This document shows positions 8,229-15,611 of a stretch of DNA of 23,627 nt, piece after piece. The stretch comes from Ch128b sp964527925 (lineage in GTDB: Bacteria > Bacteroidota > Ignavibacteria > Ch128b), in NCBI GenBank assembly GCA_964527925.1, contig CAZGQO010000020.1:1-23627 (forward strand), given 5' to 3'. The position numbers and the translations under genes are program-made. The notes under the pieces were generated by a model, which worked only from the letters and a program-made list of their open reading frames with translations, made no database searches and was not told where the DNA came from. How positions within the stretch are numbered: position 1 is the first letter of the stretch; each line of letters begins with the position of its first letter.

Positions 8229-10010
8229 CTAATTCTCACAGGGATTAGCTTTAATATTAAAAACAAATGCAGATCCACATGGATTAATTGTGTTGAAAAT
8301 TGCCGATGTACACTTTTCAATTTTGAATTCGCAGCCAATTTCTTCTGCTCTATATTTTATAGAAGCTAAACCAGTACTCTCCAGGGTTGTTGAATTTTCG
8401 ATGCCTTTACCATTATCGCAAATACGCATTGAAAAGCCTTCATCAAGATCGTTGAATAGAATTTTTGCTTCCGAAGCTTCAGAATGTTTAATAATATTTT
8501 GCAAACATTCCTGGAAAATTCTCATTAAGTTTGTCAATTGTGTTGATGGAAGAGAGTAATTTTTTGAAAGCCTTTTTATGACCTCAACATTCAATCCATT
8601 CAAAGCAATTTTGTAACGATTAATGTAGTCATTAATTTTTAAGATTAAATCTGAAAGAGTTCCAGATTCATTTTTCATTGCCCAGATAGTATTTCTTAAA
8701 TCGTTTAATGTTGTGCGAGCAAAATTGAGTGTGTGAGAAAGTTTATCTTTAAGATTTTCATCTTTCACAGAATATTTCATATTATCAATTAAGTTAATGA
8801 TGAATGTCAATTGAGCAGCTATGTTATCGTGTAACTCTCTTGCTAATTTTAATTTTTCTTCAAAAACCTTTTGTTTCGCTTCATTTTCACTGATTTGTTT
8901 GGTGAGTTCGATTTCTCTTGTCAAAGATTTTTTCTTTTGAACTTGATAGCTATACATTACTAACATTAGAATTGTAATTAGAAATAAAATTGTCCCTATG
9001 ATAATAAATAACAAAGCTCTCTGTCTTAACAATAATTCCTTTTCTGCAATCAATTTATCTTTCTGTGCAGATTCAAAAGCTACTTCGAGTTCGGCTATTT
9101 TTTGATTAGTTTCTGCATTTGAAATACTATCTTTATTTGAAACATATTTTTTGTAATAATTCAATGATTTAGCATAATCACCTTTTCTTTGATATAAATC
9201 AGAAATCATTTCATAACAATAAGGGATCAAAAAAAAATAGCCATTAGTGATAGAAAGTTGGAGTGATTTCTGGTAATAGGCAATCGCTGAATCAATATTC
9301 CCTTGCATTGAAAAGAAATCACCGTAATAAGCAAAATTATCAGCTCGGCCGTAGTCACTCTTTTCTTTCATTCTGTACTTGTCTGATAGATTAAGGAAAT
9401 AAAACGCCTGTTTGAAATTTTTCTTCAGAGTATGGGCATTGGCGATTTTATTCAGACTGTAAGGAATTCCGATTGAATCTTTCAATCTTTCTTTGTTTTT
9501 CAGTGCTTTGAAGTAAAGTACAAGAGCACTGTCAAGATTGCCTTCCATTTCCTTGAGCACACCATAATTATCATATAGTTTTGTCAGAATCTCAGTTTTT
9601 ACAGAATTATTTGTAGCAATTGAGATCCCTTTCTGCATGTAGAAATTCGCTTTTCTTAAATCTCTGCGTTTCATTTGATAACCGAATTCGCCGTAAGTTT
9701 CTGCGAGATTGTTGTAATCTTTCTCTTCATCAAAAATTACGAGTGCTCGAATGTTGTAATCAGTTGCTTTTTCGTAGTTGCCCATCAGATGATTGATTAT
9801 TGCAAGGATGGCGAGTGATTTTGCTTCACCAACTTTATATCCAATGGATTGTGCTAATTTTAAATTGTTTTCAAAAATTATTCTGGATTTATAAAGATTG
9901 AATAGAATTTCTGTCGAAGATATTGAATTTACAGAGTCAACTCTTGAACTCAAGTTCTGAGCATTAATCGATTGAAAAAATAAAATGAAAATTAATAATC
10001 TTAATATCAT
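8229..10010 (-). CDS. TPR-containing sensor histidine kinase (HisKA_3 / HATPase_c)
   Basis: Membrane sensor kinase of 593 residues that should phosphorylate the downstream response regulator. A signal peptide (residues 1-17, ending in INAQ) is followed by a periplasmic array of tetratricopeptide-like repeats (about 30-290; for example NLDSALVLYFKAL, NIDSAIAYYQKSL, DYAKSLNYYKKYV). A coiled coil, one transmembrane helix (about 333-356) and a second coiled coil come next. The dimerisation/phosphoacceptor helix has H394 in ARELHDNIAAQL. The ATP-binding domain has its N-box at E501/N505 (FQECLQNIIKHS) and DNGKGI at 532-537. This is the NarX/DesK-like class that pairs with LuxR-type regulators, consistent with the neighbour. 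The signal sensed is unknown; TPRs suggest a protein or peptide partner. Confidence 0.93.
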   Translation of the reverse strand: MILRLLIFILFFQSINAQNLSSRVDSVNSISSTEILFNLYKSRIIFENNLKLAQSIGYKVGEAKSLAILAIINHLMGNYEKATDYNIRALVIFDEEKDYNNLAETYGEFGYQMKRRDLRKANFYMQKGISIATNNSVKTEILTKLYDNYGVLKEMEGNLDSALVLYFKALKNKERLKDSIGIPYSLNKIANAHTLKKNFKQAFYFLNLSDKYRMKEKSDYGRADNFAYYGDFFSMQGNIDSAIAYYQKSLQLSITNGYFFLIPYCYEMISDLYQRKGDYAKSLNYYKKYVSNKDSISNAETNQKIAELEVAFESAQKDKLIAEKELLLRQRALLFIIIGTILFLITILMLVMYSYQVQKKKSLTREIELTKQISENEAKQKVFEEKLKLARELHDNIAAQLTFIINLIDNMKYSVKDENLKDKLSHTLNFARTTLNDLRNTIWAMKNESGTLSDLILKINDYINRYKIALNGLNVEVIKRLSKNYSLPSTQLTNLMRIFQECLQNIIKHSEASEAKILFNDLDEGFSMRICDNGKGIENSTTLESTGLASIKYRAEEIGCEFKIEKCTSAIFNTINPCGSAFVFNIKANPCEN

Positions 10011-10124
10011 ATGTTTCTAATTTTCTTTTAAGAAGTCAAGTGAATTTGTTGGGGAAAATTCGAAAACAAATGCACCCTTCTTTGATTTGAAGTTATAGAG
10101 TTGAAATTAAAAGTTCAAGTCGAG

Positions 10125-12257
10125 TCACTCAATTAAAAAATTATTTTCAATTTTAATTCTGGAATCAACAATTACTGGTTTTGAATTATGAATAATGACA
10201 GGATTTAAATCGATTTCATTTATTTCGCTAAATTCGATTAACAGTGTTGAAAGTTTTGAAATAATATCTGCAATCTTATTTATGTTTGCTGGTTTAATGT
10301 TTCTATAACCTTTAAGTAAGTCATAGGTCTTTGATTCTCTAATTAATTCAATTGCTTCATCTTTTGAAACAGGAGCGAGTCTTAAATTTTTATCTTTAAT
10401 TATCTCCACCAGTTTTCCGCCAGCACCAAATAAAATTACTGGTCCGAAAAATTTATCTCTATATCCGCCAATTATTAATTCAATTTCGTTTGGTATAAAC
10501 GGCTGAATTTCGAATTCTTCAACAAACTTTAGCAGATTTTTTCTTTTAAGTTGAGATTCTAATTTTTTATAAGAATCGATAAGTGATTTTTTGTCTGGTA
10601 TGTTTAGAACCACCCCATCGACATCAGTTTTGTGCGTTAGTTTTTGACTTGAAATTTTCAAAACGCAGGGATATTTAATAGTCGAAACAAACTTTCGTAG
10701 TTCCTTAATATCTCTAAAATATCTGCTTCGAATGACTGGAAGATTTAAGGTACTTAAAATCTTGAAACAATCTTTTGATTTTAAAAAAGTACCTTCTTGA
10801 GATTGATTTAAAGATGAATCTAAACTTTTGTTAATCCTATTTTTCTCTTCAGTTGAAAGGGTGATGAATTTTACATCTGATTTTGTTCTGGCAATTGAAT
10901 AATAATAAATGTTTTTAATTATTCGTGGTGCAAGTTCTAATGATTTTAGAATAAAAGCATCCTGTAACCCTTCTCTTTTCCATCTTTCCCAGAAGTGCGG
11001 AAGCGGAAATGTAACTATCAGCAATGGCTTTTTAATTCCCCTCTGACAGATTGAAAGAGTTTTTATAACTTCAAATGAAGCAATCATAACAGGCTCGACG
11101 AAAATTGAAATAATCGCATCAACATTTTCATCTGTTGCTAAAATATCAACAGCCTTTCGATAAGTAATTGCATCTGCACCAGGCAGCATATCAACAGGAT
11201 TTTTTGTAATTGCCTGAGGATGCAAAATTGATTTTAATTTGTTAATAGTTTCGTCACTAAACGCTGCAATCTCCAATCCGTTTTTCTCAATTTCATCAAC
11301 GCAAAGAATTGCTGGTCCACCAGCGTTTGTTAAAACAGCAATTTTCTTCCCTTTTAGAACTGGAAATTTCAAAAATGCTTTTGCTGTTTCAAACAATTCA
11401 TCTATTTGTTCAACTCTTATGCATCCACTTTGTTTTAATGCAGCATCGACAATATCATCTTGAGTTGCAAGAGCACCAGTGTGTGATGAAGCTGCAACTG
11501 ATCCGGTTTTTGTTCTGGCTGATTTTAATACAATTACGGGTTTTTCTCTGGTTACCCGACTTGCGAGTTCAAAAAATTTTCTTCCATCTTCAAACGACTC
11601 CAGATACATTGTGACAATTTCAGTTTTTGAATCTTTCCACCAGAATTCAAGTAAGTCAATTTCATTCACATCAGCTTTGTTACCGATGCTTACAAAATCT
11701 CCAAATGTATAACCTGTTTCACGAATTGTGTTTAGAACTGCTGCTGCGAGTGCTCCACTTTGTGAAAGAAAAGAAATGGGTGAATAATGTGGAACTTCAG
11801 CGGCAAATGTTGCATTAATTCTCACCTCTTCATCAGCATTGATTAATCCCATACAATTTGGTCCAATTAATCGGATATTATTTTCTTTAGCGAATAATTT
11901 AATTTTTTCTTCGAGTATTGCACCTTCTTCACCAACTTCCTTAAATCCTGCTGTTATTATAATTATGTTTTTGATATTAATTTGGTTGCAGGCTTGAATA
12001 CTTTCAAAAACTAAATCACGAGGAACTAGTATGATGGCTAATGAAATTGGTTCATTTATTTCTTCGATTGATTTATTACATTTAATTCCTAAAATTTCAT
12101 CAGCTTTTGGATTAATGACAAAAATCTTTCCTTTGTAACCAAAAGAAATCATGGACTTTAAGATTTCATAACCAATTGATTTAGGTTTTGATGATGCGCC
12201 AACTAAAAGAACACTTTTGGGATAGAGAAAATTTCTGATGGATTCAGCAGGTACCAT
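10125..12257 (-). CDS. ADP-forming acetate/acyl-CoA ligase, fused alpha-beta subunits
   Basis: Interconverts an acyl-CoA, ADP and phosphate with the free acid, CoA and ATP. In fermentative metabolism this gives ATP from acetyl-CoA. The 710-residue protein has, in order, a CoA-binding Rossmann domain (SVLLVGASSKPKSIGYE; NCMGLIN), succinyl-CoA-ligase-like domains (SQSGALAAAVL), the phospho-histidine segment with H259 in SHTGALA, and a C-terminal ATP-grasp domain (from about residue 490; KYPCVLKISSQKLTHKTD, then DGVVLNI). The alpha-then-beta order in one chain is common. No C-terminal acetyltransferase domain is present, so it is not a Pat-type protein acetylase. The ATG at 12257 has a good ribosome binding site (AAGGAAAGAT just upstream). 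It is divergent from the DUF2752 gene across 72 bp. Substrate preference (acetate or a longer or branched acid) cannot be read from the sequence. Confidence 0.92.
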   Translation of the reverse strand: MVPAESIRNFLYPKSVLLVGASSKPKSIGYEILKSMISFGYKGKIFVINPKADEILGIKCNKSIEEINEPISLAIILVPRDLVFESIQACNQINIKNIIIITAGFKEVGEEGAILEEKIKLFAKENNIRLIGPNCMGLINADEEVRINATFAAEVPHYSPISFLSQSGALAAAVLNTIRETGYTFGDFVSIGNKADVNEIDLLEFWWKDSKTEIVTMYLESFEDGRKFFELASRVTREKPVIVLKSARTKTGSVAASSHTGALATQDDIVDAALKQSGCIRVEQIDELFETAKAFLKFPVLKGKKIAVLTNAGGPAILCVDEIEKNGLEIAAFSDETINKLKSILHPQAITKNPVDMLPGADAITYRKAVDILATDENVDAIISIFVEPVMIASFEVIKTLSICQRGIKKPLLIVTFPLPHFWERWKREGLQDAFILKSLELAPRIIKNIYYYSIARTKSDVKFITLSTEEKNRINKSLDSSLNQSQEGTFLKSKDCFKILSTLNLPVIRSRYFRDIKELRKFVSTIKYPCVLKISSQKLTHKTDVDGVVLNIPDKKSLIDSYKKLESQLKRKNLLKFVEEFEIQPFIPNEIELIIGGYRDKFFGPVILFGAGGKLVEIIKDKNLRLAPVSKDEAIELIRESKTYDLLKGYRNIKPANINKIADIISKLSTLLIEFSEINEIDLNPVIIHNSKPVIVDSRIKIENNFLIE

Positions 12258-12329
12258 ATCTTTCCTTCATAGTTTGTATTTTGCAATGTGAATATAACTT
12301 TTGTTAGATTCATTCGTCAAATGTAATCA

Positions 12330-12674
12330 ATGATTAATAAATATTTGATACATAAGTTATCATTCGTTTTCAATCTACTCAAAAACAATCTTGAATTACT
12401 TGTCTGGTTGACGGGTTTAATGTATCTAATTTTAATCGATCTTTCAAAAAATCATTTTTCATTTTGTCCGTTGAATCAAATGGGATTTGATTGGTGTCCA
12501 GGATGTGGACTTGGAATGTCAATTTCATTAATCTTTCATTTTGAGTTTGCTGAATCACTTAAAGTACATCCATTAGGATTTTTCGCTCTGATAATAATAG
12601 TTTTTCGAATTATTCAATTAATAAAAAATCAATGGAGAGAACATCATGGCAAATATATTCGACTATCTCCCTGA
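12330..12674 (+). CDS. DUF2752-family small membrane protein
   Basis: A 114-residue protein with the DUF2752 signature: a cysteine-proline pair (CPLN, C46), then WCPGCGLGMS with C56 and C59, then an amphipathic stretch ending in HPLGFFAL. Two transmembrane helices are visible (about 21-38 and 83-98). The Cys-Pro-x-Cys-Gly motif could bind a metal or form a disulfide, but no biochemical function is established for the family as far as I know. Its 3' end overlaps the TM2-domain gene by 29 nt in another frame, so the two are almost certainly co-translated. The start at ATG 12330 has no strong Shine-Dalgarno sequence. Confidence 0.8.
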   Translation: MINKYLIHKLSFVFNLLKNNLELLVWLTGLMYLILIDLSKNHFSFCPLNQMGFDWCPGCGLGMSISLIFHFEFAESLKVHPLGFFALIIIVFRIIQLIKNQWREHHGKYIRLSP

Positions 12675-12999
12675 ACTCGAGGGGGAAGAATTGATCACAG
12701 TTCAAAATCTTGTTAAAAATTTTGATGAACAACAACTCATACAATTTGCCAATATCTACAGGGCAAGAAGAAAAGATCCAATGTTAATTCTTCTGACTGC
12801 ACTGATTGGCTTTTTAGGTGTTGCTGGAGTTCATCGATTTATCATTGCACAAATTGGTATGGGATTGCTTTATCTTCTCACTGCTGGAATATGTTTCATT
12901 GGTACTATAATCGATCTGGTTAATTATAAAAAGCTTACTTATGAATACAACCAAAATGTGGCAAGAGAAGTTGCGATGATTGTCAAAGGTGGCTCGTAA
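12646..12999 (+). CDS. TM2-domain membrane protein
   Basis: A 117-residue protein. An acidic, helical N-terminal half (about 1-44) is followed by a TM2 domain: a hydrophobic helix (PMLILLTALIGFLGVAGVHRF), a short loop (IAQIGMG), and a second helix (LLYLLTAGICFIGTIIDLV). The GVHRF and D90 of TIIDLV match the family's conserved G-x-H-R/x-F and D positions. The ATG at 12646 has a good ribosome binding site (GGAGAGAA). It overlaps the DUF2752 gene upstream; such pairs recur in Bacteroidota, which suggests a joint membrane role not yet defined. Confidence in the family is high; function is unknown. Confidence 0.88.
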   Translation: MANIFDYLPELEGEELITVQNLVKNFDEQQLIQFANIYRARRKDPMLILLTALIGFLGVAGVHRFIIAQIGMGLLYLLTAGICFIGTIIDLVNYKKLTYEYNQNVAREVAMIVKGGS

Positions 13000-13020
13000 A
13001 TAAATATTCAAATTTTGCAG

Positions 13021-13686
13021 ATGAAATATAGACATATAATCTGGGACTGGAACGGAACTCTCTTTGACGATATTGATCTTTGCGTTGAAAATATCAATTG
13101 GCTTTTGAATAAATACAACCTGCCTTCGATAGACAAAAATAAATACAGAGAGATTTTTAATTTCCCAGTGATTGAATATTATCGAAGAGCAGGGTTTGAT
13201 ATGAATCAATTCGATTTTGCTAAAATTGGGAAAGAATGGATGGATAGATATGAACAAAAAAAGTTTGAAGCAAAGTTAGCCGAAAGTGCAGAAGAAGTTG
13301 TTAAGAAATTATCAGAACTTGGAATAGAGCAATCCATTTTGTCAGCCTATTCGCAACATACTCTTGAAGAAATTGTCGAAAAATTTGGTTTGAAAAAATA
13401 TTTCAAACACATCGTTGGGCTGGATAACATTTACGCTGAAAGCAAAATTGATATTGGTAAAAAATTGATGAACAAACTAAATGTGGACGAAAATTCTGTT
13501 TTATTGATTGGAGATACCGTTCATGATTATGAAGTATCTCGAGAGTTAAAATGCAATTGTATGTTGCTTGCCTCAGGTCATCAAAGCAGAAAAGAACTTG
13601 AAAAGTGTGGAGTTGATGTGATAGAAAATTTGGAGGAGGTTTTAGGAATGATTATTAGTAAATCTAATATAATTAGTCGCAAATAG
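13021..13686 (+). CDS. HAD-superfamily hydrolase, phosphoglycolate-phosphatase-like, with DWN nucleophile motif
   Basis: A 221-residue member of the haloacid-dehalogenase fold, likely a small-molecule phosphatase. Motif I is IIWDWNGTLFDD, with nucleophile D9 but Asn11 where most phosphatases have the second Asp. Motif II is probably ILSAYSQ, the motif III lysine lies in ESKIDIGKK, and motif IV is LLIGDTVHDYE. An alpha-helical cap sits between motifs I and II. The ATG at 13021 is preferred over the TTG at 13015; neither has a strong ribosome binding site. The gene follows the TM2 gene by 21 bp. It converges on the relic DNA methyltransferase and their 3' ends overlap by 14 bp. The DWNGT variant occurs in a recognisable HAD subgroup, so it need not mean loss of activity. 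Confidence 0.85.
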   Translation: MKYRHIIWDWNGTLFDDIDLCVENINWLLNKYNLPSIDKNKYREIFNFPVIEYYRRAGFDMNQFDFAKIGKEWMDRYEQKKFEAKLAESAEEVVKKLSELGIEQSILSAYSQHTLEEIVEKFGLKKYFKHIVGLDNIYAESKIDIGKKLMNKLNVDENSVLLIGDTVHDYEVSRELKCNCMLLASGHQSRKELEKCGVDVIENLEEVLGMIISKSNIISRK

Positions 13687-14478
13687 AACTTAAAATCTTC
13701 ATTGAGCTGTATTTTAATTTTTCTAAGTTTTCTGACTTAAATGGCTTACGGAATATATAAAGATGTTCATGTAGAATTAAAAAGAATTTGTTTCGTGTTG
13801 CAATTTCTTTCCATTTGTATACGTGTTTTGTATTATCTTGGATTTTAATTATTTCTTCTTTTAACAGGAATCCATGTTTCAAGAATAGAATTAATAAAAA
13901 TGTCGATAGGGGTACATAATGTTGTTTGATTCTGGTATCGCCAATCAAAAGAGCGCAGAATTTGTTCGGTTTTAAAACACGAAAAGCTCGTTGACACCTT
14001 TTTCTAATTCTACTAAATATTTCTCTATATCATTTATTAAAGATAAATCATCATGTTTTTTACCATCTGAGTACTTAATAAGGTTAAAGTAAGGAGGATG
14101 AAAAATTATTAAGTCGATTGATACATCATCAATAAAGTTCAAATTTTTGAAATCGCCTAAATATGTTGTTTGCTTGGATTCATTGTTTGATTTAAAATCC
14201 AATCTTTCTTTAGTTAGTTCAATTGCTTTCTGGTTAATATCAATCCCTATTGCATTTCTATTTAATAATTTAGCTTCGATTAAAGTCGTTCCACTTCCGA
14301 CGGCTGGATCTAAAATTAAATCATTTTCTTTTGAATAAGTTAATATTAGATTTCGAGCAACTTGCGGAGCAAAATTTCCCCGATAATCAGATTTGTGAGT
14401 AGCCCACTTACCTCTTTCTGGAAATGACCAAATAGAAGAAAACTCAATATTAAAATCAGGCTTGTCTTCGTTTGCCAT
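13673..14478 (-). pseudogene. N4/N6-type DNA methyltransferase, frameshifted
   Basis: Modification enzyme of the relic restriction-modification island. The first part (14478 to about 14003) reads through WSFPERGKWATHKSDYRGNF, PQVARNLI, the S-adenosylmethionine motif DPAVGSGTT and the catalytic motif DLIIFHPPY, then runs into GVNELFVF and a stop at 13972. In the next frame the protein continues as RAFRVLKPNKFCALLIGDTR, then HYVPLSTFLL, WKEIATRNKFFLILHEHLYI and FRKP, the normal C-terminal part of this family. Adding one A to the five-A run (T-run at 13999-14003 on the + strand) restores a single frame of about 268 residues. All catalytic motifs remain, so only the frameshift breaks it; a sequencing error in the homopolymer is possible. 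It starts 16 nt after the endonuclease relic. Confidence 0.85.
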
Positions 14479-14494
14479 AAATTATAGTACAATT

Positions 14495-14875
14495 TTAAGG
14501 TTCGCCTTTATTTGATCTGGCTATAAAATTGTATAGGTCAATAATTTTAACAAGTTTTGAATAAGTTAAGTGCTTTTCCAGTTTGCCAGAAAGGTAGTAT
14601 TCTTTTAAAGTCCATCCATTTCCACCTAAAATGAGATAAACCTTTTCGTATTTATTATTTTCCAGTAAAATATCAGCGAAACATATTATCTCAAAAGGAA
14701 CTTTTTGTTCCGCAGTTCCACTCACTTGTTGCCATTTTAGAGATATTATAATTGGTTTCTAGGTTTCTTTATATGCGATTAAATCAACTTTATGTTTTCT
14801 GCCGTTGGGTCTTTTTCCAATTATAACTTGTTTCTCAAATTTATAATTCCCATACTCTAATGTGGGAATAATCAT
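14495..14875 (-). pseudogene. PD-(D/E)XK-type restriction endonuclease relic with in-frame TAG
   Basis: One continuous frame from ATG 14875 to TAA at 14495-14497, about 126 codons, interrupted only by TAG at 14759-14761. Before the stop: IPTLEYGNYKFEKQVIIGKR, then HKVDLIAYKET. After it: KPIIISLKWQ, SGTAEQKVPFEI, YLILGGNGWTLKEYYLSGKL and ARSNKGEP. The Asp in KVDLIA and Lys in SLKWQ fit the Asp...x-Lys core of PD-(D/E)XK nucleases, although the acidic residue usually two before the Lys is Ser here. The TAG falls between the two halves of the active site, so no working enzyme can be made without read-through; CAG to TAG would explain it. The N-terminus is short and abuts the truncated D12 methyltransferase, so it may also be cut. 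The recognition site is unknown. Confidence 0.72.
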
Positions 14876-15415
14876 TTTTTTCAATTATTGAACTGGTTCT
14901 GGTACCTCGTGGAGTCAATAGGGGACGTTAAACTTTCCTTCTGAATTTACTCTGAATAAACCGTTGTAACAAGTTTTATTTAAAAAAATAAACTGTGAGG
15001 CTAATATGTATGATAAATCACCATTAGAATCATTGATTATGGAAGATTTCTTGGCGTTGAAATTATTTCTTATTTCATAATAATATTTTTTCGGCCGTTG
15101 GAATCTTTGGAATAGAATTTTTTTTCAAGATCTTTTAATATATCAATAACTTTATATACATTTTTCTGGATAGGAAGGTAAGTGTTTATTGAATTAGATT
15201 CTTATCAGCAATGTAAAATTCTTCTACATCATATTTATTCTAAATATGGAACAATAATGCACCACTTCCAACAAATGGTTCAAAATATTTTTTTATTTTT
15301 CCTGATTTTAAGTCTAATGGTAATAGTTGATCTAAGATTTTGAGAATTGGATTTTCCCACCTGCCAATTTTATAAATGGTTTTGCTTTTAATTTGTTCTC
15401 TATATCTAATCTCAT
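14876..15415 (-). pseudogene. D12-class (Dam-like) adenine DNA methyltransferase, decayed and C-terminally deleted
   Basis: No long frame survives, but joining frames gives an unmistakable D12 N6-adenine methyltransferase. From ATG 15415: KPFIKLAGGK (normally KPFIKWAGGK). After a shift near 15351-15358: LKILDQLLPLDL and YFEPFVGSGALLFHI, then TAG at 15240-15242 and NKYDVEEFYIADKN. After another shift near 15190-15200: INTYLPIQKNVYKVIDILKD. After a shift in the T-run 15086-15091: YYYEIRNNFN, SYILASQFIFLNKTCYNGLF and RVNSEGKFNVPY, then TGA at 14915-14917 where glycine is expected. A vestige reading RYQN may follow. The C-terminal half, including the DPPY catalytic motif, is absent. Each frameshift is explained by one missing base. 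The gene is certainly dead. It would have been the first gene of the island. Confidence 0.85.
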
Positions 15416-15611
15416 AGTGCCGTTTATTTTTTCGGAAGATATTAAAATGAGTAAAATTAAATTAAGTAAAACTTTATTATTAATTTACCCAAGAGTAGAT
15501 TAACCAGCAAAACTCGTTGGGATGTAAATAAAATTGTTTTATAGATTAACTCATTTATTATAACTTTCCAATAACTCATATAATTTTTATTTTTTATTAG
15601 AGAGGTTAATT
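15416..15611. promoter_or_regulatory. Divergent upstream region between the methyltransferase relic and pncB
   Basis: Very AT-rich 196 bp with no credible reading frame. It must hold the pncB promoter and held the old promoter of the R-M island. A TATAAT hexamer lies at 15579-15584, but no matching -35 hexamer is evident, so no start site is claimed. AGAGG at 15600-15604 is the pncB ribosome binding site. Confidence 0.4.

Noticed and set aside
8168..8338. 57-residue N-terminal extension of the response regulator
   Set aside because: It overlaps the kinase 3' end by more than 100 nt and precedes a receiver domain that starts cleanly at ATG 8167.
11239..11818. Several plus-strand frames inside the CoA ligase
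   Set aside because: They are antisense shadows of a gene with all its catalytic motifs; their residue composition is not protein-like.
12814..13257. 147-codon minus-strand frame across TM2 and HAD genes
   Set aside because: It is a shadow of two well-supported plus-strand genes and matches no protein pattern I know.
13972..14010. Programmed -1 frameshifting in the methyltransferase
   Set aside because: The run GAAAAAGG does not make a canonical slippery heptamer in the zero frame and no obvious downstream structure was seen; a lost base is simpler.
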